A DNA stretch of 64,000 nt from Eubacteriales bacterium (GTDB lineage Bacteria; Bacillota; Clostridia; Lachnospirales; Lachnospiraceae), in assembly GCA_030524455.1 (NCBI GenBank), contig JAUNGT010000001.1:248001-312000 (forward strand). The letters are read 5' to 3'. Positions 1 through 7,377 of the stretch are shown piece after piece (within the stretch, counting starts at the first letter, position 1; each line of letters opens with the position of its first letter). Both the position numbers and the translations under genes were made by a program. Under the pieces are notes generated by a model. The model was not told the DNA's origin and did not search any database. It worked only from the letters and a program-made list of their open reading frames with translations.

Positions 1-855
1 GCCGTTTAAGGCTTCCAGGATGCCGGTCATGGCGTTTGCGGCGATGGCCGCCGTTCCCAGGGTGGAGACGGTGGACTGGATCGCCAGCTTGCCGAACTGG
101 AACATGCCGTTTTCAATGCCGGAGGGAATGCCGATAAACAGGATTTTTTTGATCAGCTCAGGCTCCGGACGGATCGTGAAATAGCGGCGCACATGGATGG
201 AATAGCTGGTGCTGCGAAGCTGCCAGAGCACGGCCGCCGCGCAGAATACGCGGGAGAGCAGGGTGGATATGGCCGCCCCCGCCACGCCCATGTGCAAAAC
301 GAAGATCAGCAGGGCGTTCCCGGCGATGTTGAGCAGGTTGGAGGTTACGGAGATCGTCATGGGGCCCCGGCTGTTGTTCTGCGCCCGCAGGATGGACGCC
401 CCCGCATCGTAGAGGCCGATAAAAGGGAAGGACAGCAGGGTAAAGAAAAAGTAAATCTGGGAGTCTGTCATCACCTCGGCCTCCACCGCCCCGAAAATCA
501 GCCGGAGAAGCGGCGTCCGGAATATCAGGCATAAGAGGGACAGGGCGCCGGAGAGTGTGGCCATGACCAGAAGGACCTGCCGGGCGGAACGGTTGGCGGC
601 CTTTAAGTCCTTGCTGCCAAGATACTGGGAGCAGAGGATGGCCCCGCCTGCCGCCAGGGCGGAGAGGGCCTGGATCACCAGGATGTTGATGGAATCCACC
701 AGGGAGACGGCGGAAATGGCGGCGGAACCGACATTGCTGACCATCATGGTATCTGCGGTGCCCATCAGGGAGGTGAGCAGCTGCTCCACCATGATGGGCA
801 CTAAAAGCCTGCGGAGGTCTTTGTTGCTGAAAAGATGGGGGGACTGGGGGCACAT
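1..855 (-). CDS. MATE family efflux transporter (C-terminus cut off by window edge)
   Basis: This is a multidrug and toxin extrusion type antiporter that would export cationic compounds across the cytoplasmic membrane. The reverse-strand frame opens MCPQSPHLFSNKDLRRLLVP and continues with MATE-like text (MVEQLLTSLMGTADTMMVSN, LAAGGAILCSQYLGSKD), with hydrophobic segments throughout. It stays open for 285 codons to base 1, so roughly the last third is missing. The start at 855 is preceded by a good AAGGAGA site. A different reverse frame starting at 880 is also open but has low-complexity, Arg/Pro/Gly-rich content typical of an antisense shadow. The gene is divergent from the sugar ABC operon and shares a 116 bp promoter region with it. 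A second, complete MATE gene lies at 52,194. Confidence 0.88.
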   Translation of the reverse strand, partial: MCPQSPHLFSNKDLRRLLVPIMVEQLLTSLMGTADTMMVSNVGSAAISAVSLVDSINILVIQALSALAAGGAILCSQYLGSKDLKAANRSARQVLLVMATLSGALSLLCLIFRTPLLRLIFGAVEAEVMTDSQIYFFFTLLSFPFIGLYDAGASILRAQNNSRGPMTISVTSNLLNIAGNALLIFVLHMGVAGAAISTLLSRVFCAAAVLWQLRSTSYSIHVRRYFTIRPEPELIKKILFIGIPSGIENGMFQFGKLAIQSTVSTLGTAAIAANAMTGILEALNG

Positions 856-894
856 AAACTTTCTCCTTCCGGTTCGGCATTGCTTACTGCGGCA

Positions 895-934
895 ATTATA
901 ATCCCTTGTCTTCCAAAAAACAAGATGCTATAAT
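895..934. promoter_or_regulatory. overlapping divergent promoters
   Basis: On the plus strand TTGTCT (906-911) and TATAAT (929-934) are separated by 17 bp and point at the sugar ABC operon. On the minus strand TTGTTT (918-923) and TATAAT (895-900), also 17 bp apart, point at the MATE gene. The two promoters overlap face to face, so RNA polymerase binding at one should exclude the other. A short inverted repeat, CTTGT/ACAAG, lies between them and could be an operator. Confidence 0.65.
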
Positions 935-970
935 CATGTTTAATACGACATCAATACATACGGAAGGAAC

Positions 971-2107
971 ATGATTGGCGTGGAAATTCGACTGAAAAAT
1001 CTGACAAAGAAATTCCCAAACCGAAACAAAAGGGCGCCGGGGGAGGTGACGGCGGTCAGCGATTTTACGTTCGTGATTCCGGACGGAAAGCTGACCGCCC
1101 TCCTGGGACCTTCGGGATGCGGCAAGAGCACCACCTTGAATCTGATCTGCGGACTGGAAAGGCCCAGCAGCGGTCAGATCTTTTTTGGCGCCCAGGATGT
1201 GACGAGGCTTGCGCCGGAGCATCGGGGCGTGGGCATGGTGTTCCAGAATTACGCTCTCTATCCGCATCTGACGGTGCGGCAGAATATCCGGTTCCCGCTG
1301 GAAAATCTGAAGGGAAAGGACCGGCTCTCCCGGGAGGAGATGGACCGGCGCGTGGAGGAGGCGGCGGCCCAGGTGCAGATCGGGGAGCTGATGGACAGAA
1401 GGCCCAGGGAGCTTTCCGGCGGACAGCAGCAGCGGGCCGCCATTGCCCGGGCGCTGGCAAAGCGCCCGCATGTGCTTTTGCTGGATGAGCCCTTATCCAA
1501 TCTGGACGCCAGGCTGCGGCTTCAGACGCGGGAGGAGATTCGGCGGATCCAGAAGGAGACGCAGATCACCACCGTGTTTGTGACCCACGATCAGGAGGAG
1601 GCCATGAGCATTTCCGATCAGATCGCGGTGATGCGGGAGGGGGTGCTTTTGCAGGCGGGATGGCCCCAGCAGGTCTACGACAGCCCGGACAATCTGTTTG
1701 TGGCAAGATTTTTGGGCACGCCGCCCATCAATGTTTTTGCCGGACGGGTGCAAAAGGGCAGGCTCTGGATCGGGGACAAGCCGGTGCTGGAGGCGGCCGG
1801 TGCTGCGGACGGACCGGTGACCGTGGGCGTCCGGCCGGAGGGCTTCTGGCTGCGCCCGGACGGGCCTTTTCAGTGTGGCTTTGGCGGGCTGGAGGTGATG
1901 GGCCGGGATGTGAGCGTGGTCTGCACGCACGATGCCTGCGAGACAGGGACGCTGCGCGCCATCGTGGGGGCGGACAGCCGGGTGGAGCCGGTCAGCGGGA
2001 CGGTGCGGTTTGCGCTGAAGCCGGAAAAGACCTTTTTGTTTGAACCGGACACCGGGAAACGGATCTTTTTGCCGGGACAAAGGAGAGAGGGATATGAAGA
2101 AAAATAG
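971..2107 (+). CDS. carbohydrate ABC transporter ATP-binding protein (MsmK/UgpC type)
   Basis: This is the cytoplasmic ATPase of a binding-protein-dependent sugar importer. Visible motifs are Walker A GPSGCGKS (residues 46-53), Q-loop FQNYA near 91, signature LSGGQQQ (148-154), Walker B LLLDEP (169-174) and the H-loop VTHDQEE near 206. About 130 C-terminal residues form the TOBE-like regulatory region of the MalK/MsmK/UgpC family, and 378 residues is the usual length. A GAAGGAA site precedes the ATG at 971. The gene heads an operon with two permeases and a binding lipoprotein, and its last 14 bases overlap the first permease. Such ATPases often serve several sugar importers, but here a complete set sits together. 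The substrate cannot be read from sequence. Confidence 0.95.
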   Translation: MIGVEIRLKNLTKKFPNRNKRAPGEVTAVSDFTFVIPDGKLTALLGPSGCGKSTTLNLICGLERPSSGQIFFGAQDVTRLAPEHRGVGMVFQNYALYPHLTVRQNIRFPLENLKGKDRLSREEMDRRVEEAAAQVQIGELMDRRPRELSGGQQQRAAIARALAKRPHVLLLDEPLSNLDARLRLQTREEIRRIQKETQITTVFVTHDQEEAMSISDQIAVMREGVLLQAGWPQQVYDSPDNLFVARFLGTPPINVFAGRVQKGRLWIGDKPVLEAAGAADGPVTVGVRPEGFWLRPDGPFQCGFGGLEVMGRDVSVVCTHDACETGTLRAIVGADSRVEPVSGTVRFALKPEKTFLFEPDTGKRIFLPGQRREGYEEK

Positions 2108-2984
2108 CTGGAAGGCATGGCTGTACCTGCTTCCCGCCCTGGTGTTTCTGGGACTTTTTATGGTTTATCCGCTGATTGACGTGTTCGTCTATTCGGTGGA
2201 GGAGGGCTATAATTTCGCCTCCCAGACCTATTTCGGCACGGGGGCCTACAACTATTCCTATGTGCTGCACGATCCGTTCTTTTTGCAGGCCTTAAAAAAT
2301 ACCTTTTTGCTGGTGATCATCACCGTTCCGGTTTCCACCGGTCTGGCGCTTTTGATTTCGCTGGGCCTAAGCTCCATCGGGCCGCTGCGCAGCCTGTTCC
2401 AGACCGTGTATTTTCTGCCCTATGTGACCAACACGCTGGCGGTGGGGCTGGTATTTATGATTCTGTTTCAGAAGACGGAGTATACGGACGGTCTGATCAA
2501 CCTGATGCTGGAGCTGTTTGGCGCAGGGCCGGTGGATTTTATCGGCGGGCCCTACTGGGCCAAGATGTTTGTGCTTTGCTTTTACACGGTGTGGGTGGTG
2601 CTGCCCTTTAAGATCCTGATCCTGACGGGGGCGCTGGCCTCGGTGAACGAGGAGTATTACCGGGCGGCCCGGGTGGACGGGACCCCGAAGGCAAGGATTT
2701 TTGTGCGTATCACCCTTCCCATGATTTCCCCCATGCTGTTTTATCTGATCATCACCGGATTTATCGGCGCATTCAAGGCCTACAGCGACGCGGTGGCGCT
2801 GTTTGGGACGAATCTGAACGCGGCGGGGATGAACACGATCGTGGGTTATGTGTACGACATGCTTTACGGCGACAGCGGCGGCTTTCCCTCCTATGCCTCG
2901 GCGGCGGCCATCCTGCTGTTTGTCATCGTGCTGACGATCACCTGCATCAATCTGCTGGTGAGCCGCAGGCATGTGTATTACTGA
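2094..2984 (+). CDS. sugar ABC transporter permease (MalF/UgpA type)
   Basis: This is the first integral membrane subunit of the importer, forming half of the translocation path. The 296-residue protein has about six hydrophobic segments, the first near residues 10-30. The EAA loop that docks on the ATPase runs from about 186 to 210 (EEYYRAARVDGTPKARIF followed by LPM). An in-frame GTG/ATG extension exists back to 2040, but ATG 2094 is preceded by AGGAGAGAGG and gives the MKKNSWKAW start typical of the family. It overlaps the ATPase gene by 14 bases, which suggests translational coupling, and is followed after 11 bases by the second permease. Confidence 0.93.
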   Translation: MKKNSWKAWLYLLPALVFLGLFMVYPLIDVFVYSVEEGYNFASQTYFGTGAYNYSYVLHDPFFLQALKNTFLLVIITVPVSTGLALLISLGLSSIGPLRSLFQTVYFLPYVTNTLAVGLVFMILFQKTEYTDGLINLMLELFGAGPVDFIGGPYWAKMFVLCFYTVWVVLPFKILILTGALASVNEEYYRAARVDGTPKARIFVRITLPMISPMLFYLIITGFIGAFKAYSDAVALFGTNLNAAGMNTIVGYVYDMLYGDSGGFPSYASAAAILLFVIVLTITCINLLVSRRHVYY

Positions 2985-2995
2985 GGGAGGGAAAA

Positions 2996-3859
2996 ATGGA
3001 TTACGAAAAGATTGAACAAAGGGCCAGACAGCGCGGCCGCGCGGCGAAGGCCGTCACCTACGCGCTTCTTGCGTTGTGGGCGCTGGTCGTCCTGTTCCCT
3101 TTTTACTGGATGCTTTTGACCTCGGTCAAGAGCTACGGCTCCTACAATGCAGAGCATGTGCCCCGCTTTTTTACGCTGTCTCCCACCCTTCAGAATTATG
3201 CGGACGCCTTCACGGCGGTGCCGCTGGGGAGATACCTTCTCAATACCGTGATTTTTACGGTGGTGACGACGGGGGCGATGCTGGTGGTGATCACGCTGGC
3301 GGCCTATGCCTTTGCGCGGCTGGATTTTCGGGGGAAAAATATCGTGTTCACCCTGTTTTTGTCGCTGATGATGATTCCCAGTGAGCTGGTGGTGATCACC
3401 AATTTTACGACGATTACAAGCTGGGACCTGAGAAACAGCTTTGCAGGGCTGATCCTGCCCTCGGTGACCTCCGTATTCTACATTTATTTATTGAAGGAAA
3501 ATTTTGAGCAGGTTCCGGAGGAGCTGTACCGGGCGGCCAAGGTGGACGGCACCTCGGATTTAAAATATCTCTGGAAGGTGATGCTGCCGATCTGCCGGCC
3601 CACGCTGGTGACGGTGGGGATCCTGAAGGTGATCGAGTGCTGGAATTCCTACGTCTGGCCCCGGCTGATCACGGACGACCCGGCCTACTATCTGGTGTCC
3701 AACGGCATTCAGGAGATCCGGGAAAACGGCTTTGGCAGGGAGAACGTGCCGGCCATGATGGCGGCGGTGGTGGTGATTTCAGTGCCGCTGATCGTCCTGT
3801 TTTTGTGCTTCCGGAAAAAAATTATGGCGGGCGTGTCCCGGGGAGGGATCAAGGGATGA
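2996..3859 (+). CDS. sugar ABC transporter permease (MalG/UgpE type)
   Basis: This is the second membrane subunit of the same importer. It has 287 residues with a basic N-terminus, a first membrane segment near 20-40 (LLALWALVVLFPFYWMLLTS) and an EAA loop at about 175-198 (EELYRAAKVDGTSDLKYLWK). The PFYWMLLTS motif after the first segment is typical of MalG/UgpE proteins. A GGAGGG site precedes the start. Its stop codon overlaps the ATG of the binding-protein gene (ATGA at 3856-3859), so the two are probably translationally coupled. Confidence 0.93.
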   Translation: MDYEKIEQRARQRGRAAKAVTYALLALWALVVLFPFYWMLLTSVKSYGSYNAEHVPRFFTLSPTLQNYADAFTAVPLGRYLLNTVIFTVVTTGAMLVVITLAAYAFARLDFRGKNIVFTLFLSLMMIPSELVVITNFTTITSWDLRNSFAGLILPSVTSVFYIYLLKENFEQVPEELYRAAKVDGTSDLKYLWKVMLPICRPTLVTVGILKVIECWNSYVWPRLITDDPAYYLVSNGIQEIRENGFGRENVPAMMAAVVVISVPLIVLFLCFRKKIMAGVSRGGIKG

Positions 3860-5475
3860 GCGGACAGGCAAAACGGTCCCGAAAACGCAGACTTTGGGGC
3901 AGGGCAGTCGTATTGGTTCTGCTGGCCGGACTGACGATAGCCCTGGCCGGCTGTCACGGCGCGCGGCAGACGGAGGGCTTTTCCGTGCCGGAAAGCTTCG
4001 ACGAGAGCCGGCAGTATGAGCTGACCTTCTGGGCCAAAAACGATACCAACAAGAGTCAGACCGATATTTACAAAAAGGCGATTGAGGATTTTCAGGCGCT
4101 TTATCCAAACATCACGGTGAACCTGCGGCTGTACACGGATTACGGGAAGATCTACAATGACGTGATCACCAACATTTCCACGGGAACCACGCCCAACGTC
4201 TGCATCACCTACCCGGATCACATCGCCACCTACAAAAGCGGCGAAAATGTGGTGGTAGAGCTGGACAGGCTGTTTGAGGATGAACGCTTCGGCCTTGGCG
4301 GCAGTCAGGTTCGTTTCGACGCCCCGTCGCAGGAGGAGATTGTGCCCCGGTTTCTGGAGGAGTGCGTGATTGACGGCAGGCATTATGCGGTGCCCTATAT
4401 GCGCTCCACGGAGGCCTGCTATATCAACAAAACCTATGTGGAAAAGCTGGGCTATCAGGTGCCCGATGTGCTGACCTGGGATTTTATCTGGGAGGTGTCG
4501 GAGGCCGCTGCAAAAAAGAATGCGGACGGCACGTTTGCGTTAAACGGGCAGGAGGTGCTGATTCCCTTCCTTTACAAATCGACGGACAACATGATGATCC
4601 AGATGCTGCGGCAGAAGGATGCAGGCTATTCTGACGGGGCAGGCAATATCGAAATTTTCAACGACACCACCCGGCAGCTTCTCTATACGATGGCGGAGCA
4701 TGTCGGGACAGGAGCGTTTTCCACCTTTAAGATTTCCGGCTATCCGGCCAATTTCCTGAACGCCGGCCAGTGTGTTTTTGCGGTGGATTCCACGGCGGGA
4801 TCGACCTGGATGGGCAGCGACGCTCCCCTGGTGGACATCAGCGAGGACGCCCTGGTGGAGTTTGAGACGGCGGTACGCCCGGTGCCCCAGTTTGATCCGG
4901 AGCATCCGGAGATGATTTCGCAGGGCCCTTCGGTTTGTATTTTCAATAAGGAGGATCCGCAGGAGGTGCTGGCCTCCTGGCTGTTTGTCCAATACCTGCT
5001 GACGGATCAGGTGCAGGTCGCCTATGCGGAGACGGAGGGCTATGTGCCGGTGACGATAAAGGCGCAGCAGTCCGCTGAATATCAGGATTACCTGGCGCGG
5101 GCGGGCGAGGACGACGACGCTCATTACCGTGTGAAAATAGAAGCCTCCCGGTTGCTTCTGGACCATACCGGGGACACCTTCATCACGCCGGTGTTCAACG
5201 GCTCCGCCTCCCTTCGGGACGCGGCGGGACAGCTGATCGAGAATGTGGCCAAGTCCACCCGCCGCAAGGAGACGGTGGACGATAAGTATATGGATAAGCT
5301 GTTCTCCGACGTGTCCGCCATGTACCATCTGGACGAGCCCAGGGATCAGACCCAGGGAAAGCGCGAGCTGGGACCGCTGCCGATGGCCTCGAAGGCGCTG
5401 CTGGCGGGCCTGGCGGCGGTCTGGGCGCTGATTCTGCTTTACCTGCTCTCCCGGCGCCTGCGGAAAGCGCGTTAG
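3856..5475 (+). CDS. extracellular solute-binding lipoprotein of the sugar importer, with a C-terminal membrane segment
   Basis: This 539-residue protein carries a lipoprotein signal (basic RKRRLW, hydrophobic core, lipobox ALAGC with Cys33), so it should be anchored on the outer face of the membrane. The mature part resembles family 1 extracellular solute-binding proteins (ELTFWAKNDTNKSQTDIYKK, then VNLRLYTDYGKIYNDV). Unusually, the C-terminus ends in a second hydrophobic stretch (LLAGLAAVWALILLYLLS) followed by basic RRLRKAR, which predicts a second anchor. ATG 3856 overlaps the permease stop. A longer open frame back to 3637 is permease antisense-type filler and is rejected as the start. 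The last codons and stop lie inside a dispersed repeat (5461-5516), so the tail may have been altered by that element. Confidence 0.9.
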   Translation: MSGQAKRSRKRRLWGRAVVLVLLAGLTIALAGCHGARQTEGFSVPESFDESRQYELTFWAKNDTNKSQTDIYKKAIEDFQALYPNITVNLRLYTDYGKIYNDVITNISTGTTPNVCITYPDHIATYKSGENVVVELDRLFEDERFGLGGSQVRFDAPSQEEIVPRFLEECVIDGRHYAVPYMRSTEACYINKTYVEKLGYQVPDVLTWDFIWEVSEAAAKKNADGTFALNGQEVLIPFLYKSTDNMMIQMLRQKDAGYSDGAGNIEIFNDTTRQLLYTMAEHVGTGAFSTFKISGYPANFLNAGQCVFAVDSTAGSTWMGSDAPLVDISEDALVEFETAVRPVPQFDPEHPEMISQGPSVCIFNKEDPQEVLASWLFVQYLLTDQVQVAYAETEGYVPVTIKAQQSAEYQDYLARAGEDDDAHYRVKIEASRLLLDHTGDTFITPVFNGSASLRDAAGQLIENVAKSTRRKETVDDKYMDKLFSDVSAMYHLDEPRDQTQGKRELGPLPMASKALLAGLAAVWALILLYLLSRRLRKAR

Positions 5476-5516
5476 CGCATGCGAATAACATATGCGAATG
5501 GCGCGGGCGGAACGGT
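5461..5516 (-). repeat. family 1 dispersed repeat, partial copy A
   Basis: This stretch matches one end of the 157-159 bp element seen complete at 51,923 and 30,904. It has the GCGGAAAGCGCGTTAGCGC block, then GCGAATGGCGCGGGC and a GGAACGGTTA end in place of GGCTGAACTGT. The hairpin half is missing. The copy begins inside the solute-binding protein gene and supplies its final codons (RKAR) and stop. Confidence 0.6.
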
Positions 5517-5527
5517 TACGGTTTGGA

Positions 5528-5660
5528 GTTACTGTTCACTCAGTACTGTGCATTTACTGCACAGTACGTGAGAACATGATTCAAGAGTGCATAAATCCCA
5601 TCGCCGTAGGCGATTTTAAATGGATTTATGCATGTTGCTGGTCACGGAGTGAACAGCAAC
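5528..5660. repeat. 133 bp palindromic element with inverted ends and nested hairpins
   Basis: The ends GTTACTGTTCACTC (5528-5541) and GAGTGAACAGCAAC (5647-5660) are inverted repeats matching at 13 of 14 positions. Inside are two perfect hairpins. One is GTACTGTGC/GCACAGTAC (5543-5551 with 5559-5567). The other is GCATAAATCC/GGATTTATGC (5589-5598 with 5622-5631), enclosing ATCGCC/GGCGAT with a 3-base loop. The short direct repeat CGGTTTGGAGT flanks both ends. It contains no convincing gene and looks like a small non-autonomous mobile or REP-like element. I saw only one copy in the window. Confidence 0.6.
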
Positions 5661-5699
5661 GGTTTGGAGTAAACAGGCGGCAAAACTGCTGCAGACTTG

Positions 5700-5727
5700 T
5701 TGACTTTCCGGAGAGTTGGTCTATAAT
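5700..5727 (+). promoter_or_regulatory. promoter of the lipoprotein gene
   Basis: TTGACT (5700-5705) and TATAAT (5722-5727) are 16 bp apart, giving a near-consensus sigma-70-type promoter about 40 bp before the start codon. Confidence 0.75.
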
Positions 5728-5768
5728 AGGGCTTGTATCTTAATTCCGAAGAAAAAAGGAGAAGAGCG

Positions 5769-6647
5769 ATGAAAAAGATGTTGGCACTGGTTTTGACCCT
5801 GTCCCTGACGGCTGCCCTGGCAGGCTGCAGCGCAAGCGGTCAGACCGAAACGACGACGGCAGCGACCGTGGCAGAGACGGAGAGCGTAAGCGAGGCGGTA
5901 TCCACCCAGGCGGAGGAGACGACTTCCGCTGAGGCAGCCTCCACCGGGGAAGCTTCCACCGAGGCGCAGACCGAGACCGGAACCAAGGCAGCCTCCGGCG
6001 AGGTCATGAGCTATGAGGAGTACATGGCGGCAGAGCTGGACAGCCAGGTGACGGTGGAGACCTATGTACAGGCAAAGCAGTCCTGGTGGGAGGACAAGGC
6101 GACCGTGTATACCCAGGACAGGGACGGCGCATATTTTGTCTACAACATGGCATGTTCCGAGGAGGACTATGAGAAGCTGACCCCCGGCACCAAGATCCGC
6201 GTTACCGGCTATAAGGCCGAGTGGTCCGGCGAGGTGGAGATTATGGACAGCACCTTCGAGTTTGTGGAGGGCGGCGACACCTATGAAGCGGAGCCCGTGG
6301 ATGTGACGGAGCTTCTCGGCACGGACGAGCTGATTGAGCATCAGAATCAGCTGGTTACCTTTACCGGGCTGACCGTTGAGGCGGCAGGACAGGATGACGA
6401 CGGCAACGACGTGGCATTTTTGTACAACTGGGACGGCTCCGGCACGGACGGTGACGATCTGTACTTTAAGGCTTCCTATAACGGCGAGTCCTACACCTTC
6501 ACCATCGAGTCCTATCTGTGCGACAACACCACGGATGTGTACGCGGCGGTGAAAAACTTAAAGATCGGCGATACCATTGATATGGAGGGCTTCCTGTACT
6601 GGTATGAGGGCGTGAACCCGCATATCACCTCCGTGACCGTGAAATAA
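5769..6647 (+). CDS. uncharacterised lipoprotein with OB-fold-like repeats
   Basis: The 292-residue protein starts with a lipoprotein signal (MKKMLALVLT, lipobox ALAGC, Cys20). A Ser/Thr/Glu/Ala-rich linker of about 60 residues follows, as is common in surface lipoproteins of Gram-positives. The rest is acidic and looks like two related beta-rich units. Each carries a phrase of the type VTVETYVQAKQSWWEDKATV or LVTFTGLTVEAAGQDD, and text such as PGTKIRVTGYKAEWSGEVEI resembles OB-fold proteins. The GAGAAGAGCG leader and AAAGGAG site support ATG 5769 over an upstream in-frame start at 5733. The gene is monocistronic: it has its own promoter and a terminator follows. The function is not known to me. 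Binding of a ligand or cell-wall component is only a guess. Confidence 0.75.
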   Translation: MKKMLALVLTLSLTAALAGCSASGQTETTTAATVAETESVSEAVSTQAEETTSAEAASTGEASTEAQTETGTKAASGEVMSYEEYMAAELDSQVTVETYVQAKQSWWEDKATVYTQDRDGAYFVYNMACSEEDYEKLTPGTKIRVTGYKAEWSGEVEIMDSTFEFVEGGDTYEAEPVDVTELLGTDELIEHQNQLVTFTGLTVEAAGQDDDGNDVAFLYNWDGSGTDGDDLYFKASYNGESYTFTIESYLCDNTTDVYAAVKNLKIGDTIDMEGFLYWYEGVNPHITSVTVK

Positions 6648-6693
6648 GAATGAATCGAAGGTTCCTGTTTACAGGGAACCTGTGAACAGGGAC

Positions 6694-6741
6694 AAAAAGG
6701 CGCTCTACGCGGATGCAGGATCCGGAGGAGCGCCTTTTTTT
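6694..6741 (+). terminator. rho-independent terminator
   Basis: GGCGCTC (6699-6705) pairs with GAGCGCC (6728-6734), followed by seven T and preceded by AAAAA, so it can act in both directions. A second small hairpin, GGTTCC/GGAACC (6660-6680), lies just upstream. Confidence 0.7.
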
Positions 6742-6759
6742 ACTATAGGAAAGTGTGAC

Positions 6760-7359
6760 ATGAATAAAATTTTGATGATAGATGATGACCGGGAGCTGTG
6801 TGCGCTGATGAAGCGCAGCGTGCAGGTGGAAAATATAGAAGCCGATATTTGTCATACCGGAAAAGCGGGACTGCAGAAATTAAAGGAACAGGAATACCAG
6901 CTCGTGATACTGGATGTGATGATGCCCGGTATGGACGGCTTTGAAACGCTGGAGGAAATCAGAAAGGAAAACAGCCTGCCGATTTTGATGCTCACCTCCA
7001 AAAATGACAGCATTTCCAAGGTGCGGGGACTGCGGGCCGGAGCGGATGATTACCTGACAAAGCCCTTTGATATGGAGGAGTTGCTTGCCCGCATCGTCTC
7101 CCTGATCCGCCGCTATACCCGCTTTCATCAGCAGGATACCAGGCTGTCGGGGTTGGAGTTTGACGGACTGAAAATTGATCCTGAGAGCCGTTGCGTTACG
7201 GTGGAAAACGGTACCTTTGAGCTTCCGCCCAAGGAATTTGATCTGCTTTTATACTGTGCGAGGCATCAGGGGAAAATTTTGACAAAACGGCAGATTTACG
7301 AGGAGGTATGGGGGGAAGAATATTTTTACGATGACAGCAACATTATGGCGATGTTTTAA
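6760..7359 (+). CDS. OmpR-family response regulator with truncated DNA-binding domain
   Basis: The 199-residue product has an intact receiver domain: DDD at residues 8-10, the phosphoacceptor Asp52 in LVILDVMMPGMDG, and Lys101 in YLTKPF. It then enters a winged-helix domain (FELPPKEFDLLLYCARHQGK, ILTKRQIYEEVWGEEYFYDDSN). It stops after IMAMF, where relatives continue for about 30 residues through the recognition helix and wing to a GYRF-type end. A different frame just after the stop reads FNKEV-stop, which looks like the original C-terminus, so a small internal deletion is the likely cause. ATG 6760 is chosen because it begins MNKILMIDDD; an in-frame ATG at 6682 precedes the terminator. The gene is followed by its kinase. 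It would normally control the ABC exporter at 8655-11324 and is probably non-functional in DNA binding. Confidence 0.85.
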   Translation: MNKILMIDDDRELCALMKRSVQVENIEADICHTGKAGLQKLKEQEYQLVILDVMMPGMDGFETLEEIRKENSLPILMLTSKNDSISKVRGLRAGADDYLTKPFDMEELLARIVSLIRRYTRFHQQDTRLSGLEFDGLKIDPESRCVTVENGTFELPPKEFDLLLYCARHQGKILTKRQIYEEVWGEEYFYDDSNIMAMF

Positions 7360-7377
7360 CAAGGAGGTATAGCGGTT

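Noticed and set aside
158..880. Long reverse-strand reading frame overlapping the MATE gene
   Set aside because: It is Arg/Pro/Gly-rich low-complexity text from the wrong frame. The neighbouring frame starting at 855 gives clear MATE sequence and a good ribosome binding site.
5492..5743. Short plus-strand frame across the palindromic elements (about 83 codons)
   Set aside because: It lies wholly within repeats and runs through a promoter; no ribosome binding site or family resemblance.
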